Origin: Eretmocerus hayati
Lineage: Eukaryota > Arthropoda > Insecta > Hymenoptera > Aphelinidae
Assembly: GCA_029851415.1 (NCBI GenBank)
Contig: CM056742.1
Coordinates: forward strand, 114,268,246 to 114,332,245
Reading direction: 5' to 3'
Length of the DNA: 64,000 nt
Part shown: piece after piece, positions 47,481-58,949 of the stretch
Layout: each line of letters opens with the position of its first letter
Position numbering within the stretch: position 1 is the first letter of the stretch
Program-made: the position numbers and the translations under genes
The notes under the pieces: model-generated
What the model was told of the DNA's origin: nothing
The model's database searches: none
What the model saw: only the letters and a program-made list of their open reading frames with translations

Positions 47481-47916
47481 TCGAAACTGTCCATCTCGTG
47501 TGGGGCTATATTCATTGCTCAATATGCAGTACTCGATACAGGCTCTCGGAATCAATCAGCCGCAGTTACGAGAGTCAAAAAAGTTCAAGATAGACTTGGT
47601 CTCCCATCACACCAAACGGTCGCAACCTTGCCGAGCAGCGTTTTCAAAATCATCGCGCATTTTTCTCGCTTGCGTCGGGCTTTTGCGATCACTCATTCCT
47701 CGTCTCGTTATCTTCTACATACTCTTCACAAAGATTTGACATTACTCGGGAGTCAGCCATTTTTTCTCCTTCATGTTCGACAGACCCGTGCAAGCGCAAT
47801 CGTAACAAGAAGCTCTGTCATATGTTATGAGAATGTAGAGGCTGCTCATTACATGGATTGTATATGTTCATTAAAGTATGAATTCAAATCGGTGAGGTAA
47901 CATTTTGCAATGAAAT

Positions 47917-47932
47917 GGGGGGGGGGGGGGGG
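47917..47932. repeat. G-homopolymer run
   Basis: About 15 consecutive G on the plus strand, able to form a quadruplex and prone to length error in assembly. Confidence 0.85.
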
Positions 47933-48704
47933 ACATCATGATGAAGTGTCAAATTAAAAGCATATTGCAATATTGCATATGACCTTCCGGAATGATTACG
48001 AATGGAATTCATTTTTGATGCTGCCAGAAACAAATACCTCATCCTGTCTGTCACGTGTGAGTAAAAGTAAGTTTCGCGAACTCAAGTTCGAACTGCTGCC
48101 ACCCGAGTGGGATAATATTCGTCCAGAAATCCCATGAATGCCGGTTCGACAATTGTTCATCGCTTACACGAAATACCATCGAGAGGAGTTAGATATTATG
48201 CAGACTAAGCGTGCTTGTGTGGTTGGAAAGTTTGCATGATATAACACAGTCCACCAGGAAGATCACAAATGGTTCAAGCAGAAAAAATCACTTGATAGGA
48301 AGAAATCGTGACTGCTGTCAACCGAACCACGAGGACCAGAGTCCCATGTTAGGACTACGAATCTTTCAACCTAGAGAAGCACTGACAGCCCATCCACGAC
48401 TCACTCGAAGGTACAGGGAGTTTTCGTCGGACAGGGCGAGTAGTTAGGTCAATTCCATCGCAAATGCAGAAGCGTGAACATCTTCAAGAAGCCTATATGA
48501 CTCTCTTGGCACGCATGCCAATAATCGTATTTTGAATAAGCTCAAAAATTGATTGGTCATGTGCATTATATCAAGAATAAATGTAGCTATCTCTCTCTAG
48601 ATGTTAGACTTTCGGTAACACAGTGCATTGAACATCGGCGTCATCGTGCGACTTCATTGGTGTCCCGCGACACCGATTATTTTTGCGATACCATTGACCG
48701 AGTC

Positions 48705-49015
48705 TGACAAGGAGAGTGCAAGGAGTTATGATGGGAGCTGGATCTGGCTGAACTCAGGGAATCATCTCTTTTTAACACCAATAGATGATACCCAAAGCCG
48801 CAGAATCTAACGCTCAAGCGTTCCGTACAGACTATAGAACCTATGCATCACAGAATGTCTATAATATGTGTATATGGAAAAACGATACATATAGATATTT
48901 TATAATGCATGGGTTGTAGCCTGTAGTTCGGAAATGCTAATATTATAATAGGAGATGATTCCCATCAGAATTTCAGCCAGATCCAGCTCCCAAACCCCTT
49001 GCACTCTGCTTGTGA
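48705..49015. mobile_element. CMAGGRGAG palindromic element, diverged, TGA target
   Basis: The element runs 48708-49012 (305 bp). It starts CAAGGAGAGTGCAAGGAGTT and ends CCTTGCACTCTGCTTG, with TGA duplicated. Arms keep AGCTGGATCTGGCTGAA and CGCAGAATCTAACGCTC, but the right arm has lost a block. It is the oldest-looking copy. Confidence 0.85.
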
Positions 49016-50583
49016 GCGTCCATGGGTAACCGATTGCAATGCTCTAGCTTCGAACCACCATCAGAAGCTGTCGCTCGAACGACCAGATAGTGCCCGAAAA
49101 TGATACAATAGCTCGATGGCTATGAGTTATACCGATACACGCAGAGAAATGAGGCGAGGATAGCTCAAGCGTGGCGTAATCGTGAGCGGTCGCGGGTGGC
49201 GAGCACATTAGCAAGAAGGCATGCACGAGGGTTCGAGATCGGTATGAGAAACCGAGCGAGATACATGATTTTCGAGCGTCATGTTAACTTGTCGAGTCGG
49301 CACCGATAAGCCTGGAAAACAACGCCAAACGGGGGAGAATAATGATTTTCCCTCGATCATATTCAACACCACCGGGCCACAGCTGCGCGCCACACTCGTG
49401 CGCGGCGATAGCACCGAGCCTCGCACGCAGCACAGCCATGAGAATTTGCCTCGTTAGAAGGCCGCGCGCACCGCGTCGAGCGCTGCAATGCTGCCTCGCG
49501 GAAAATATTCATCTCCCAACTCGTGGTAGCCCCATTGTTCCAGTAATGCTGTTCGCTCTGATCGGGAGGGAATATTTCCAGATAAAGGAAACGCCTGATA
49601 GTTTGTTTTTGAGGCCATGTAATCTCGAAAAACGATACACGCACCGAGGGACACACACAGCGGTATCAACAGATTCATCTCGAGAATCCAGCGCGCACAG
49701 AATATAATTTCCTTTTGGATTTATTCGAGTTGCTTGCAGCCCGGCCGTCATTGTTGCCTCCCCCCCCCCCCCACACTCCCTCTCACTCTGTGCTCTGTGT
49801 GCGCTGGTGTACGTGTGCGACAAGGTCCAGGTAAGAACGAGATAGAGAGTTGAGAGGTGCACTAGGGAGAAAAAGAGCCAAGAGAGCTGGACAGTGTTGT
49901 GTGCGTGCAGAAATCAGAGACGTGGGTAATATTTATCATTAAAGGAATGTGCAGAAAATCTGCAGTCAACCCTGTTCGATTCATAAAAAGTTGAAAGCGG
50001 ATGTTTGGATGTTTTATGCTTGTCGATGTTATTTGACATTTGAAATAAAAATTTGCACTAGGAGAATGAAAACGTCTAGTTCAAATTGCCGATTCGAGCC
50101 ATCCATGTCCAGACTCATCCACAAAATCTAAGTAACATCCAATATTTCAACGCAGGTAATCTTCACAGCAAAAACGCAATGATCCACTGCTTTTGGTTCG
50201 TATTATTACATCTCTGGTCACCCACGAACAAAACCTGTCGAAAAAATTCATGTCGGTAATCAGTACTGGCAGCATGAAGTCGAAAACCGCTCATTCTAGG
50301 ACCCATCGATAAGGTTTTCATAGGTTTAGAATTACGACTTATATAATGGACTGATCTGAGCCAGCAGTAGAATTGATAACTTATGATTTGTAAGGATGTA
50401 CTGGTAGGTTTTTTTCTTTAGGGCACTAGGTTGAGCAGATAAATCACACTCCTTTGTGAAAATGCCAAGTTCCGTTGAATTTCAGTCAACCTCGTCAGTC
50501 TTTGACTTAACGACCACACAAATGACATTTAGCACAACAATTTATTATAATATAATGTGGAAGAATATTACACACCTAGGCAT
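49016..50583. other. Anonymous stretch; C-run at 49759-49772
   Basis: No supported gene. The C-homopolymer is followed by CT-rich DNA and a GTCCAGGTAAGA donor-like string at about 49825 with no convincing exon before it. Confidence 0.45.
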
Positions 50584-50795
50584 TTGAGAGGATGCGGCCA
50601 CCTCGGCGGTCAGCGTACACGCTGAAAGTTATTCACACTTTTCTCCGAAACTCTTGCGATTTGGGCTAAACGATGAGAAGACGAATTTAGATTAACTGAT
50701 AATAAGTATTCGTCTTCTCGTTATTTAATCCGAATATTGAGAAAAGTGCGAATCACTTTCATCTAACACACTGCACGGTGACTGCATCGTCCTAA
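50584..50795. mobile_element. Foldback MITE, TTAA-type family, copy 2 (diverged)
   Basis: GAGGATGCGGCCACC and CACGCTGAAAGTTATTCACA at the left pair with GTGCGAATCACTTTCATC and GCACGGTGACTGCATCGTC at the right. It keeps GATGAGAAGACGAA, as in the copy at 3234. The flanks TTGA and CTAA are decayed versions of TTAA. Confidence 0.65.
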
Positions 50796-52859
50796 GGGCA
50801 CATGAGGTAGCCGTACAGCACGGCCGTGAAGTTCCATTCACACCATGTGAAAATTTTAATGGTACAAAGTTTGAGATGAGTTGTCTATTTATTGTTATTA
50901 TCCGACTTATACTCGACAACTCAACGTTCAGCCCAAATCATTAGAATATGTTATTGCAGAACTGTGGGAACCACCGACAAAACTTATGTATTAACATGTG
51001 CACATGAAAAAAATTTTGATCCATGCTGAGAAAATGATAATTTCAGGTCCGGCAAGACACTTGAAGTTTGAAACAATAATGTATGGAGAAGTGTCATTTA
51101 AGGATTTTCCCTCAAACACTTATTCGCCCCAGATAGATGCATGATGCATGACGATCGGTGAAAAAGCAATGTAAGCATAGTTTACTAGGTATTTTGACTT
51201 CCCAAGAACAATCACGGTGGTTTCCGAGAGCGATGATGTGCCCAAAATGGGATATAAACTAGTCAGAATAGCTGGATCTCGTTGAAAAATGGCAGAAAAC
51301 AGCCAAAGCCGTGCTTTTGCCATCTCATCTCACATGGATCCTCGCTCTCAGAAACCAACGGGATTATTTTTTAGGAGAAAACACGCAGGATACTAAGCTC
51401 ACTTCTATGCATCATCCATCAGAACATCAATTTGAAGAGAGAACGTGCTCATACATTTTTGTTTCAGACTTCAAGTCTTTTGCTCGACATGAAAATGTCA
51501 TCTCTTAGCATGGACCAAAAATTGTTCGTATGTACATGTTGATTCACGAGTTTTGCCGCTCCGAACAGGTCGATGTCCAGAAACTTCCATTTTTGATTTT
51601 GTATGTAATCCTCCAAAATCATCAAGAAGTAACACTGTTCAAAACTTAGAGGTATCTGATTTTGAGGCGCGTCTTCTAGTTTTTGGCTCGAGGTAAAGGA
51701 GTATATCTGGTCTTGACTTTAGCATCTGATGCCAGGCGTTGATCGACGTATGCGACCCATAAAGCAAATGTACGTGAAGTGTATTTAAGTTTGTGAAGTA
51801 CAAAGGGATCGCAACTGATGGTTTTTTCTCAGACAGAGCTTGACGTGATTCAAAAGTTTTGGAAACAGTAAAAGCACTCCTTGTCGAACATTCATTCACT
51901 GTTATCTAACTCAAGGGGTTTTGTCTTCTAATCTGCGCGACAAGAACTCGTATGAGACTCCAGTGAAAATTCTCTTTTATCATCAGATAACAATCGTTGT
52001 ACTGGCAGGGTGTCACGATGAGGGGTTTTTGAACTACGACCGATGACATTGTATCCATGGTACATTAATTTAACGATATTCAGGACAAAGTTAGCATACT
52101 ATGTAACCACGATACTCTTGACTAAAATACCCTGATCACATTTTGTACCATATGTCGACCATATATTATTTAGCAGAAGATGATTGAACGTCAGACCTTG
52201 GAACCGAACGTGATCGTCTGCTAGAGTCAAAAAGAAACGACTGATTTGAAACCAATGAATATTTTCTTTAACTGCTTTTCAAATGATAGTGATAATACAC
52301 TGTATGGGGATCATCGGAAATGAAGAATTAGATTGACACTATCGTTAAATGTATAGCACATGGAGCTATAGATTGTAGCGTGATAATGAAAGACATTCTT
52401 TCAATTGAAGTTCTTCAGTAGCTTTCTTCAGAAGGTATCCAATTAGGCATTAGGCGGTCTTATGAACATCCAACCAGACAGACATGGAACATATTCGCGG
52501 TCTCGAACGATCGCGATCACATCCGTGATAATATAGCGATTACGATGAATGAACGGGCCCGTTATTGAAACCTGTAGTTTGTACAAAGCATTCGACGGAA
52601 CGACTCTGATGAAAACCGTTCATACTTTTGACATCGGTGAACCAGTGCATGCACGGCAACGTAGTACTAAGCAACAAATCACGAACGGATGATTGAAATT
52701 GGCCATTCGCGATTTTCGTCGCGCACAAATGCCGTCTAGGAAACGCCAGGTAGCACGCGCGAGCCGACGGATACCGGCGGCGCGGGCGCTCCCCTGCGAG
52801 GCGGGCAATACAAAATGAACCCAGATCGTGCTAAGGGTCCAATAGACGCCGGGGAACGC
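50796..52859. other. Anonymous non-coding stretch downstream of the ephrin exon
   Basis: I see no gene, terminus or array. If the ephrin model holds, this is early intron 1. Confidence 0.45.
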
Positions 52860-53051
52860 TTATACTAAATTGAGTGCGGGGATGTCTTGGACATCCTCGC
52901 TGTATACACCTGGCCCATTATCACGAGTAACTCGTTGCACACGCAAAGGCACCAATGACACAGCGACGATACGATGGCTCAAAAAGGGAATTGCACAAGG
53001 CATGCACGTTCGAAACCGGAACGATGAATGGTCCACTGCATGATGGCAAGC

Positions 53052-53057
53052 ACTTAC
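53052..53057 (-). other. 5' splice site of ephrin exon 1
   Basis: The minus strand reads CCAT then GTAAGTG directly after the WNTTNS codons. This is the consensus metazoan U1 site. It fixes the exon end and leaves a split codon AT-N, compatible with an isoleucine or methionine before the FRIDN segment expected from exon 2. Confidence 0.85.
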
Positions 53058-53176
53058 ATGGAGTTGGTGGTGTTCCAGTACATGCTGATGGTCTTGGCAC
53101 AATTGCTGACCGTGGAAAGGAGTACGGTGTGCAAACAGACTAGGAATACGAGGGTCACAATGGACGTGGACAGCAT
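53058..53176 (-). CDS. Ephrin: Ephrin, first coding exon (signal peptide and start of the Eph-binding domain)
   Basis: Ephrins are membrane-anchored ligands for Eph receptor tyrosine kinases, acting in axon guidance and boundary formation. The exon encodes 39 codons plus two bases. It starts MLSTS, has a hydrophobic signal sequence at about residues 5-21 (IVTLVFLVCLHTVLLST), then SNCA as a plausible cleavage region, then KTISMYWNTTNS. The KT-x-x-M-x-WNTTN stretch matches the N-terminus of the insect ephrin receptor-binding domain, where vertebrate ephrins have YWNSSN. The exon ends in phase 2 on a perfect GTAAGT donor; vertebrate ephrin exon 1 also ends just after this WN-x-x-N motif. The start is the first in-frame ATG before the signal peptide. 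Neighbours are a CpG-rich upstream block and a long repeat-filled intron. The receptor-binding core, the four cysteines and the membrane anchor are outside the window or were not found. Longer antisense frames overlap it by chance. Confidence 0.87.
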
Positions 53177-53720
53177 GATGCTCGGGAACGTCGTCGTCGT
53201 TGGCGCTCGCGCGGCGGCGGCCCACGGCTGCACGTCGCGGCACTCGGGCTGCAGCCACCCACCACATGCACGCAGCGCTATAAAACGTTGCCGAGTGCAA
53301 GCCTCTCTTTTCCTTTCAGAATCAGCAGCAGCAGCAGCAGCAGCAACGACCGCGACTACTCCGGCCAGACGACGCTGATTCAGGGCCCTGGCTAATCGTT
53401 ATGCAGCAACAGCGGCGCCGACCACGGCTCATCGTGCGCGTACCCGCACCCGCGCTCTTCGTACACTATTGGCCGTAGCAGCGCAGCAGCTGCCCCGAGC
53501 GCCTCGGAGCCCTGCATCAGAGGACCCAATTCTCGTAGCCTTCTGCTCACCACCCACTGTTTGTCTTCTGACAAATAAGAAAAAACAACTCGTTGCACTG
53601 ACGCTTTCGATTATGCACAACTTTTCTCACGTGAAACGCTGAAAACGCCCCGCACGCGATCGCACTAAACTGACGGTGCGCGGCACCGGCTGTTCCGAAA
53701 TCGTGGAGTAACGGGTATTT
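53177..53720 (-). promoter_or_regulatory. Ephrin 5' UTR and promoter-proximal CpG-rich block
   Basis: This stretch directly upstream of the ephrin start codon is rich in CpG. It carries a (CAG) run of about seven units on the plus strand at 53327-53347 and short stop-limited frames, as expected of a 5' UTR. A TCAGT initiator-like pentamer lies on the minus strand near 53590. A TATAAAA string at about 53279-53285 is on the plus strand, so it does not serve ephrin and may be chance. No conserved upstream coding frame is seen in phase with the exon. The transcription start cannot be placed from sequence alone. Confidence 0.5.
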
Positions 53721-54170
53721 TCTTTGCCGATGTGACGCCCGATCGCTGGCTTCGCGGCGAAGATTCGAATTTCACGCTTGTGGCGCGCTATTCTCGGGGC
53801 GCCCGACTGACGTTTTGTGCTTTACCAGGCAGCGAACGAGGCCTTCCATTTCATTCTACACTCCACTCGCGCCGCCGACGCCGCTCTCTCTTTTCTTTCT
53901 GCCTCAATCGCGAGGTGGCCGTGTCTGCCCGAAAGAAGACGGAAAAGCCCGAGCCATGTGAAGGCACGACCCTTCGAGGCCGATATTCCTCCCGTCTGGT
54001 GCATCATGATGATGGTTGCTGTTGCTTGCTGACTGCACTGTTGCTGGAAGACGACGCCAAGACCAGAGATGCCACATCACGAAACATGGTGGTGCATACT
54101 TCACGTAGCATTTGTCCTGACAAGCATCTCACGGATCACTCAATGAATATACGCAGTATTTTATTTTGAG
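53721..54170. other. CpG-rich upstream flank of ephrin
   Basis: This continues the CpG-rich block. An open plus-strand frame of 145 codons (53732-54169) is arginine- and serine-rich and without domain; I treat it as compositional. Confidence 0.35.
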
Positions 54171-54439
54171 TCACGCTCGTTTGAAATATCAACTTCAACA
54201 TCGAATTTCATGAAGAAAACGGTAAAAAGGAAGCTAGCGGATTCTAAGATCTCCCAAATTCCAGAACTCTTCGAAAAAGTACCAAAGATACAGAATTTGC
54301 CTAGGAGCCAGTGATTCCATGCTTATAGGCATTATTAGGCACTTCAATAGGCACTCTCTCCGAGTCCCCCAGTAAGAGCTCACTGAACTTGAGATTACAA
54401 ATCACCTTCCATTGATAACTTGACTTCAGTGCGTAGTTT

Positions 54440-54900
54440 CTGTGAATATACACCGAAATCTTGCTGAAAGTTCAGTGACCTCGGGGAGTCGGCCTGGGCC
54501 TCGTCTCCGAAGTGCAGTCAGTGAACTTTACTGAATCAGTAAGACTATTCACTAGAATTTCAGTTCTACAAGGATCCCGTCAGATCATACTCACTCAAGT
54601 TTCAGTGAGCATCGCTATATTTCAGCGGTGCCGATGGTTCACCAGTCAGACACACTGAAACTTCAGCGACTATATGATCTGCCGCGACCCTTAAAGCACT
54701 AAAATTTCAGTGGATTGTTTCACTCATTCACCAGTGAAGCTCACTGGAATCTTCGGTGACAAGGACTCGTCGGAGCCCCAAGACCATTAAAGTTGTGGCA
54801 CGAATTCGGTGCATATTCCCTGAAACTACGTTTTGATGTAATCAGTGGAAGTTAATCGGAGATTTACCCGAATTCAGCGACTTTTCACCGATGAACTCAG
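54440..54900. repeat. Decayed TTTCAGTG array
   Basis: Scattered TTTCAGTG, ATTTCAGTT, CACTGAAACTTCAG and TTCACCAGTGAAGCTCACTG strings share the motif of the array at 35057 but at lower density and fidelity. Confidence 0.5.
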
Positions 54901-55289
54901 AGAGAGTCGGTCATCAGTCTCGCTCAGTAAGAGAAATTAATATATTTATTGATGAGGTATGAACACTTGGATTTCCTTCACCGAATTTGAAAGATTGTTT
55001 TGATGTCTTTGCGTTCGTGTTGAATTGGCTGCTCACGATCAAGATTACTCACGAGCAAATTATCAGTGATGCATGAAATGCTCTCTATTTAAAAATTGTC
55101 CAACTCCAAGTGTTTCCGATGAAGAATTCGTCACAAAATAGAGAGTCATCGCCCGATGAACATTTTAGTATCTAAGTCGGCCTTTTGGACGTTCCCGAAC
55201 GTCTCTCGAGGTCCCCAAAAACGTCCCAGATCCGTGCCGAGAACCGTCCTATTTCAGTCTTTGGGACGTCGAATGCTCGCCCTGTAAGT

Positions 55290-56195
55290 ATATGTCGAGA
55301 CTAGTCTAATATTCCCTCTGGCCGAGTCTACATAGACGCGCTCACTCTGGGCGCGCGCGCGCTCTCTCCGCTTGCACTCTCCACCCAAACACCGGAGTGG
55401 GTACCGAAAATGGGATCTGAAAATCTTTTGACGAGTATTTCCTCTCAATCAGAGTATCAGCATGAGTTCGTGAGATGAAAACCCGTCAGTCTATTTTTAA
55501 GAATGACCAAAAAATTTATTTGTATCGAATGGAGATCGAAAAGTGAGAGACTTTGATGTCGATCGATGTGCCTAATATCACGTTCCCCAACTTCTCAGGT
55601 TCCCAACTCGCGACTTATCCGACAATATTCAACATTATTTTAGGTTTGCATTGAGACCTTCACCAGAAACCGTTAAATAAGCAAAGCTGTGCGGAATTCT
55701 GGTGAAGAAGAATCGAGCTATTCCATGTACACCAAAGATCAAATTTGTGTTACAAGAGTCACTCCTCCATGAATTCGGGACATCTCGGGTGTTGTTTATC
55801 AGAATTTCATACACTTTAGCTCATCATTCAGCTTCTGGATAACTGCCAATGTATAACCAAGATGATGCTGAATATTGCTGAATGGTTTGCAAGTTGGAGA
55901 CCTGATGAAGAGTTGGGGGATGCTCATATGAGACACAACCACGCCTCTCATTTTTCGATCTCTATACGATGCAAATAAATTTTTTGGTCGATTTACGCAA
56001 TAGACTGGCCGTTTTTCATCTCACAAACCCGAGCTGATACTCCGATTGAGAGGGAACACTCGTCAAAAGATTTTCAAATCCCACTTTCGGTACCTACTCC
56101 GGTGTCTGGATGGAGAGTGCAAGCGGAGAGAGCGCGCGCGCCCGGGGTGAGCGCGTCTATGTAGACTCGGCCTCTGCGAGGTTAGTCTTATGTAA
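55290..56195. mobile_element. Large foldback of about 0.9 kb with GC-dinucleotide tract
   Basis: GGCCGAGTCTACATAGACGC (55320) and its inverse (ending 56172) start arms of about 280 bp that pair through GCGCGCGCGCTCTCTCCGC, CACCGGAGTGGGTACCGAAA and CAAAAAATTTATTTGTATCG. An inner pair (CCAACTTCTCAGG and its inverse near 55890) continues toward the centre. Weaker similarity extends outward through AGACTA. Target duplication unresolved. Confidence 0.68.
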
Positions 56196-56494
56196 ATATG
56201 TACATTCCTTGATTTCAATCTAGTTGTAAGGCCTACCCAGACGAAAACTTATTCGGTTTTTCAGTTGTTATTCCTCCTTAGGTGACACACGTACTATACA
56301 TTTGGGTATAATCGCAATAACTTACACATTTTGTGTCCAAAAATTCAGAAATTGAATATTGAGTCTGCGCCTGTCTGAGTCGACTTTTTTCATTTCTTGT
56401 CGCATATTGAGCGATAATATGTGATAAAACGTATACATAAAGTTTTTGGAACGTTTTAGGACGGTGTATGTAATTTTCACATGTATACGATATA

Positions 56495-57310
56495 AAGGAG
56501 TGCACGAAACTGACATTTGCGGTTTTTGACGTTTTTTTTGTCTAGCGAGGAGTCCTGATGCGATGGGACCTTATGACCTTGAAATTCGTGTTTAGATGGT
56601 TGATTTGAGTCGGATAAACATGCTCCAGAGAACAGAACTCCATTCCTCCGTCTTTTCCCTGCTATTGAGTATTCCATCAGGGAACAGCTTTTGAATGCAC
56701 GGAACTGACATGCATCGAACTGACATTTCACCTTAAAGCCGCTCGCAAAAATAACAGAGTCGACCTAGAAACTTCTCCTTGTAGATTTCATGTATTCCCA
56801 CTATACTTTAGTGGGAAAAAAATTGTTCCCGCTCAGATAAATTGACTTTTAGTGGGGTACCATGGTATGCACGAATGTACATGGAGCACTCAAAGCTTCG
56901 AAAGTGGGCCTTTTCTCGCACTGGGATTCGATTGTTTGACATGTTTTCTTGAAATTTTGTCTGCGACAAAGCGACCTAGAGTGAATTAAGGATACGCTGT
57001 GAGCATTTGAAAGAATGTCTCATTTTTGGTGAAAATCCCATGACAAGATTGAGGCACATGGCTCGGGGACTAAAGTAACCATTCTAGCCATAATACCTAT
57101 GGAAAAAGGTTAGTTCAACATTTTACTTCGAGGAAAAAGTTTGAGCGAGCGACTCTTACTCCGATGCTAGTGCTGGAGGTATACGCGTCGATCTCCAAAT
57201 GTAACAATGCACGAAACTGACAATTCAACCCTTAATCTTTACAAATAAAAAAGAGGAGTGAACGGATCGATCTGGAAATTTATTCCCAAGTGTATTATTT
57301 CAAAAGAATA
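56495..57310. repeat. Direct repeats of TGCACGAAACTGACA
   Basis: TGCACGAAACTGACATTT (56502), TGCACGGAACTGACATG (56696), TGCATCGAACTGACATTTC (56711) and TGCACGAAACTGACAATTC (57209) occur in one orientation. After the last two, sequence similarity continues (CACCTTAA and ACCCTTAA, then GTCGACCTAGAAA and GATCGATCTGGAAA). This points to an old tandem or nested repeat. Confidence 0.5.
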
Positions 57311-58164
57311 CACGTAGGAAAGTTTGAATGGAGTGATTTGGAGCTTGCTCGTCGAAATGAAAGACCGTAACACGTTCCGGGTAAGTTATCGCGATAATAC
57401 TCATACAGCGAAAGTATATAGCACATGGCGCATCGCTGCCTCACGACCCTTATATATACAGCTGAATGACTGTTTTTCTAACCTCCAAAAATTTCAATCA
57501 TGTTTATTTCCTCCTTGTTCGTCTCCAATCTACTCCTGCTTACTAATCAGGGCCTGTATTTGCACCCTCAACATAATGCAAAAAAAATCGCGACATTTCC
57601 TTTAAAATTCACATAAATACACCGGTGCACCAAATGCATTGACTTCATTTCTCATTGAAAACGACTTTGCCTAGTGATGCAATCTAGTGATGCACTTTCA
57701 CGTCCGCTCTTTTGTGAGATTGTAGTTGCCACAACACGCGTCTGTGTCCGTGTCCGTGTCTGTTTGTACGTATGTATTATCCCCTAGAAATCAAGATTGC
57801 ATGCTATGGCATGTGAACGCTGATCGACATGGGCGGGCCCGCGTGGTGCGTCATATGTGTGAGATGTGAATGCTTATATGTATGTGTGCGATACGGCATA
57901 TATTGCGTTGCATTATGTTTGAATGATACCGCGCGCGGCAATGAAGGGATCTGTACATGCGTGATTAGGCGATAACTTATTAGATATTTCGAAGCAAAAA
58001 AAAACGGCGGATGTCGGGATCTGGCCCAAAAATTGACTTGTTGAAATATAGCTGCAATATGATTTTCCGTAGGTGTTTTCAAGTCTATCTGGCATCCAAA
58101 AACAATTCCCAGACGGGCATAAATATTGTAGTCAATCTACGCGAAAGATATGAGCAACTTTCGA

Positions 58165-58790
58165 TACATTTTCACCACGGTAAGGACAATTGGCATGAAA
58201 ACTGATCTCATAGGCGTAAATCGAAACGGATCGTTTTTTTTTTTCGAACAGTTTTTCAGGTTTTTTTCAGTTTTTTCACGGTGACAATTGATAGTAAAAA
58301 AATTTTCGGACTCGAATCTTGCATTAGTTTTTGAGAGCCAGTGACCACGGTAAAGACATCTCTTATTTTGCAACGGAAAAATTGTCCATAAATCATCACG
58401 CGGGGTTTTTTTTAAATTCCAGCGCGGGAGGCTGTTCACGTAATTTATCACTCCGCTAAAGGTAAACATTTTTTTCTCTGGCGTGTTAGGGATTAATTAC
58501 CGCCGTTATAGAGCAAATTGAAGCGATTCAGGCCCGGAGTCGCATTATCGGAAAGTATTCGAAAAATTTGCAAAATTTTAGGACAAAATGTCGGCTATGT
58601 TCCAAGTATTTTAAAGTAAGACTTGATACTCGATTTGAACATAATATTACCTTTCCATAACCCAATTTCGATGTTTGAGAGGTGCGTAACCGGGATCGAA
58701 TGAACATCTCGGTAAACTACACGATTGAAATGTGCACCTCCAATTCAGGACGTGCCACGAAGCCACGGTAAGGACATTTTGAGCACTTTT
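58165..58790. repeat. Three copies of CCACGGTAARGACA
   Basis: ACCACGGTAAGGACAATT (58174), ACCACGGTAAAGACATC (58345) and GCCACGGTAAGGACATTTTG (58762) lie in one orientation in 600 bp, with TTTTCACGGTGACAATTG at 58272 as a relative. They are probably internal pieces of a decayed repeat. Confidence 0.4.
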
Positions 58791-58949
58791 GGTAAGCTCA
58801 GGTCCATATTGAACTTATATCCGCTCCCGGAACTATTGGGATGAGATGACAACTCGTGAAATGCCGTGCGCGGCAACGAACGGATCCATATATATATATA
58901 CCAAATCCAAGCTCAAGCATTGACTTGGCTAGATGAAAAACAGATTTGC

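Larger units (their letters stand above)
1..53057 (-). other. Putative ephrin intron 1 (incomplete, repeat-filled)
   Basis: After the GTAAGT donor at 53057 I looked on the minus strand for the next ephrin exons (FRIDNTDHIID, PGGLEF, GGRC signatures) and saw none. The simplest reading is that all sequence below the donor belongs to one very large first intron whose acceptor is outside the window. The contents are transposons and simple repeats. This is inference from absence, made by eye; a diverged short exon could have been missed, and nested genes on either strand are possible. Confidence 0.5.

Noticed and set aside
49825..49836. Plus-strand CCAGGTAAGA donor-like site
   Set aside because: The preceding sequence is CT-rich simple DNA without a plausible exon; donor-like strings occur by chance at this rate.
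52860..53300. Minus-strand open frame of 146 codons overlapping the ephrin exon
   Set aside because: It is in a different frame from the ephrin exon, histidine- and arginine-rich, and runs through the GTAAGT donor; it is a shadow of the CpG-rich block.
53028..53378. Plus-strand open frame of 116 codons across the ephrin exon
   Set aside because: It is antisense to the ephrin exon; its alanine run is the translated CAG repeat and it has no domain.
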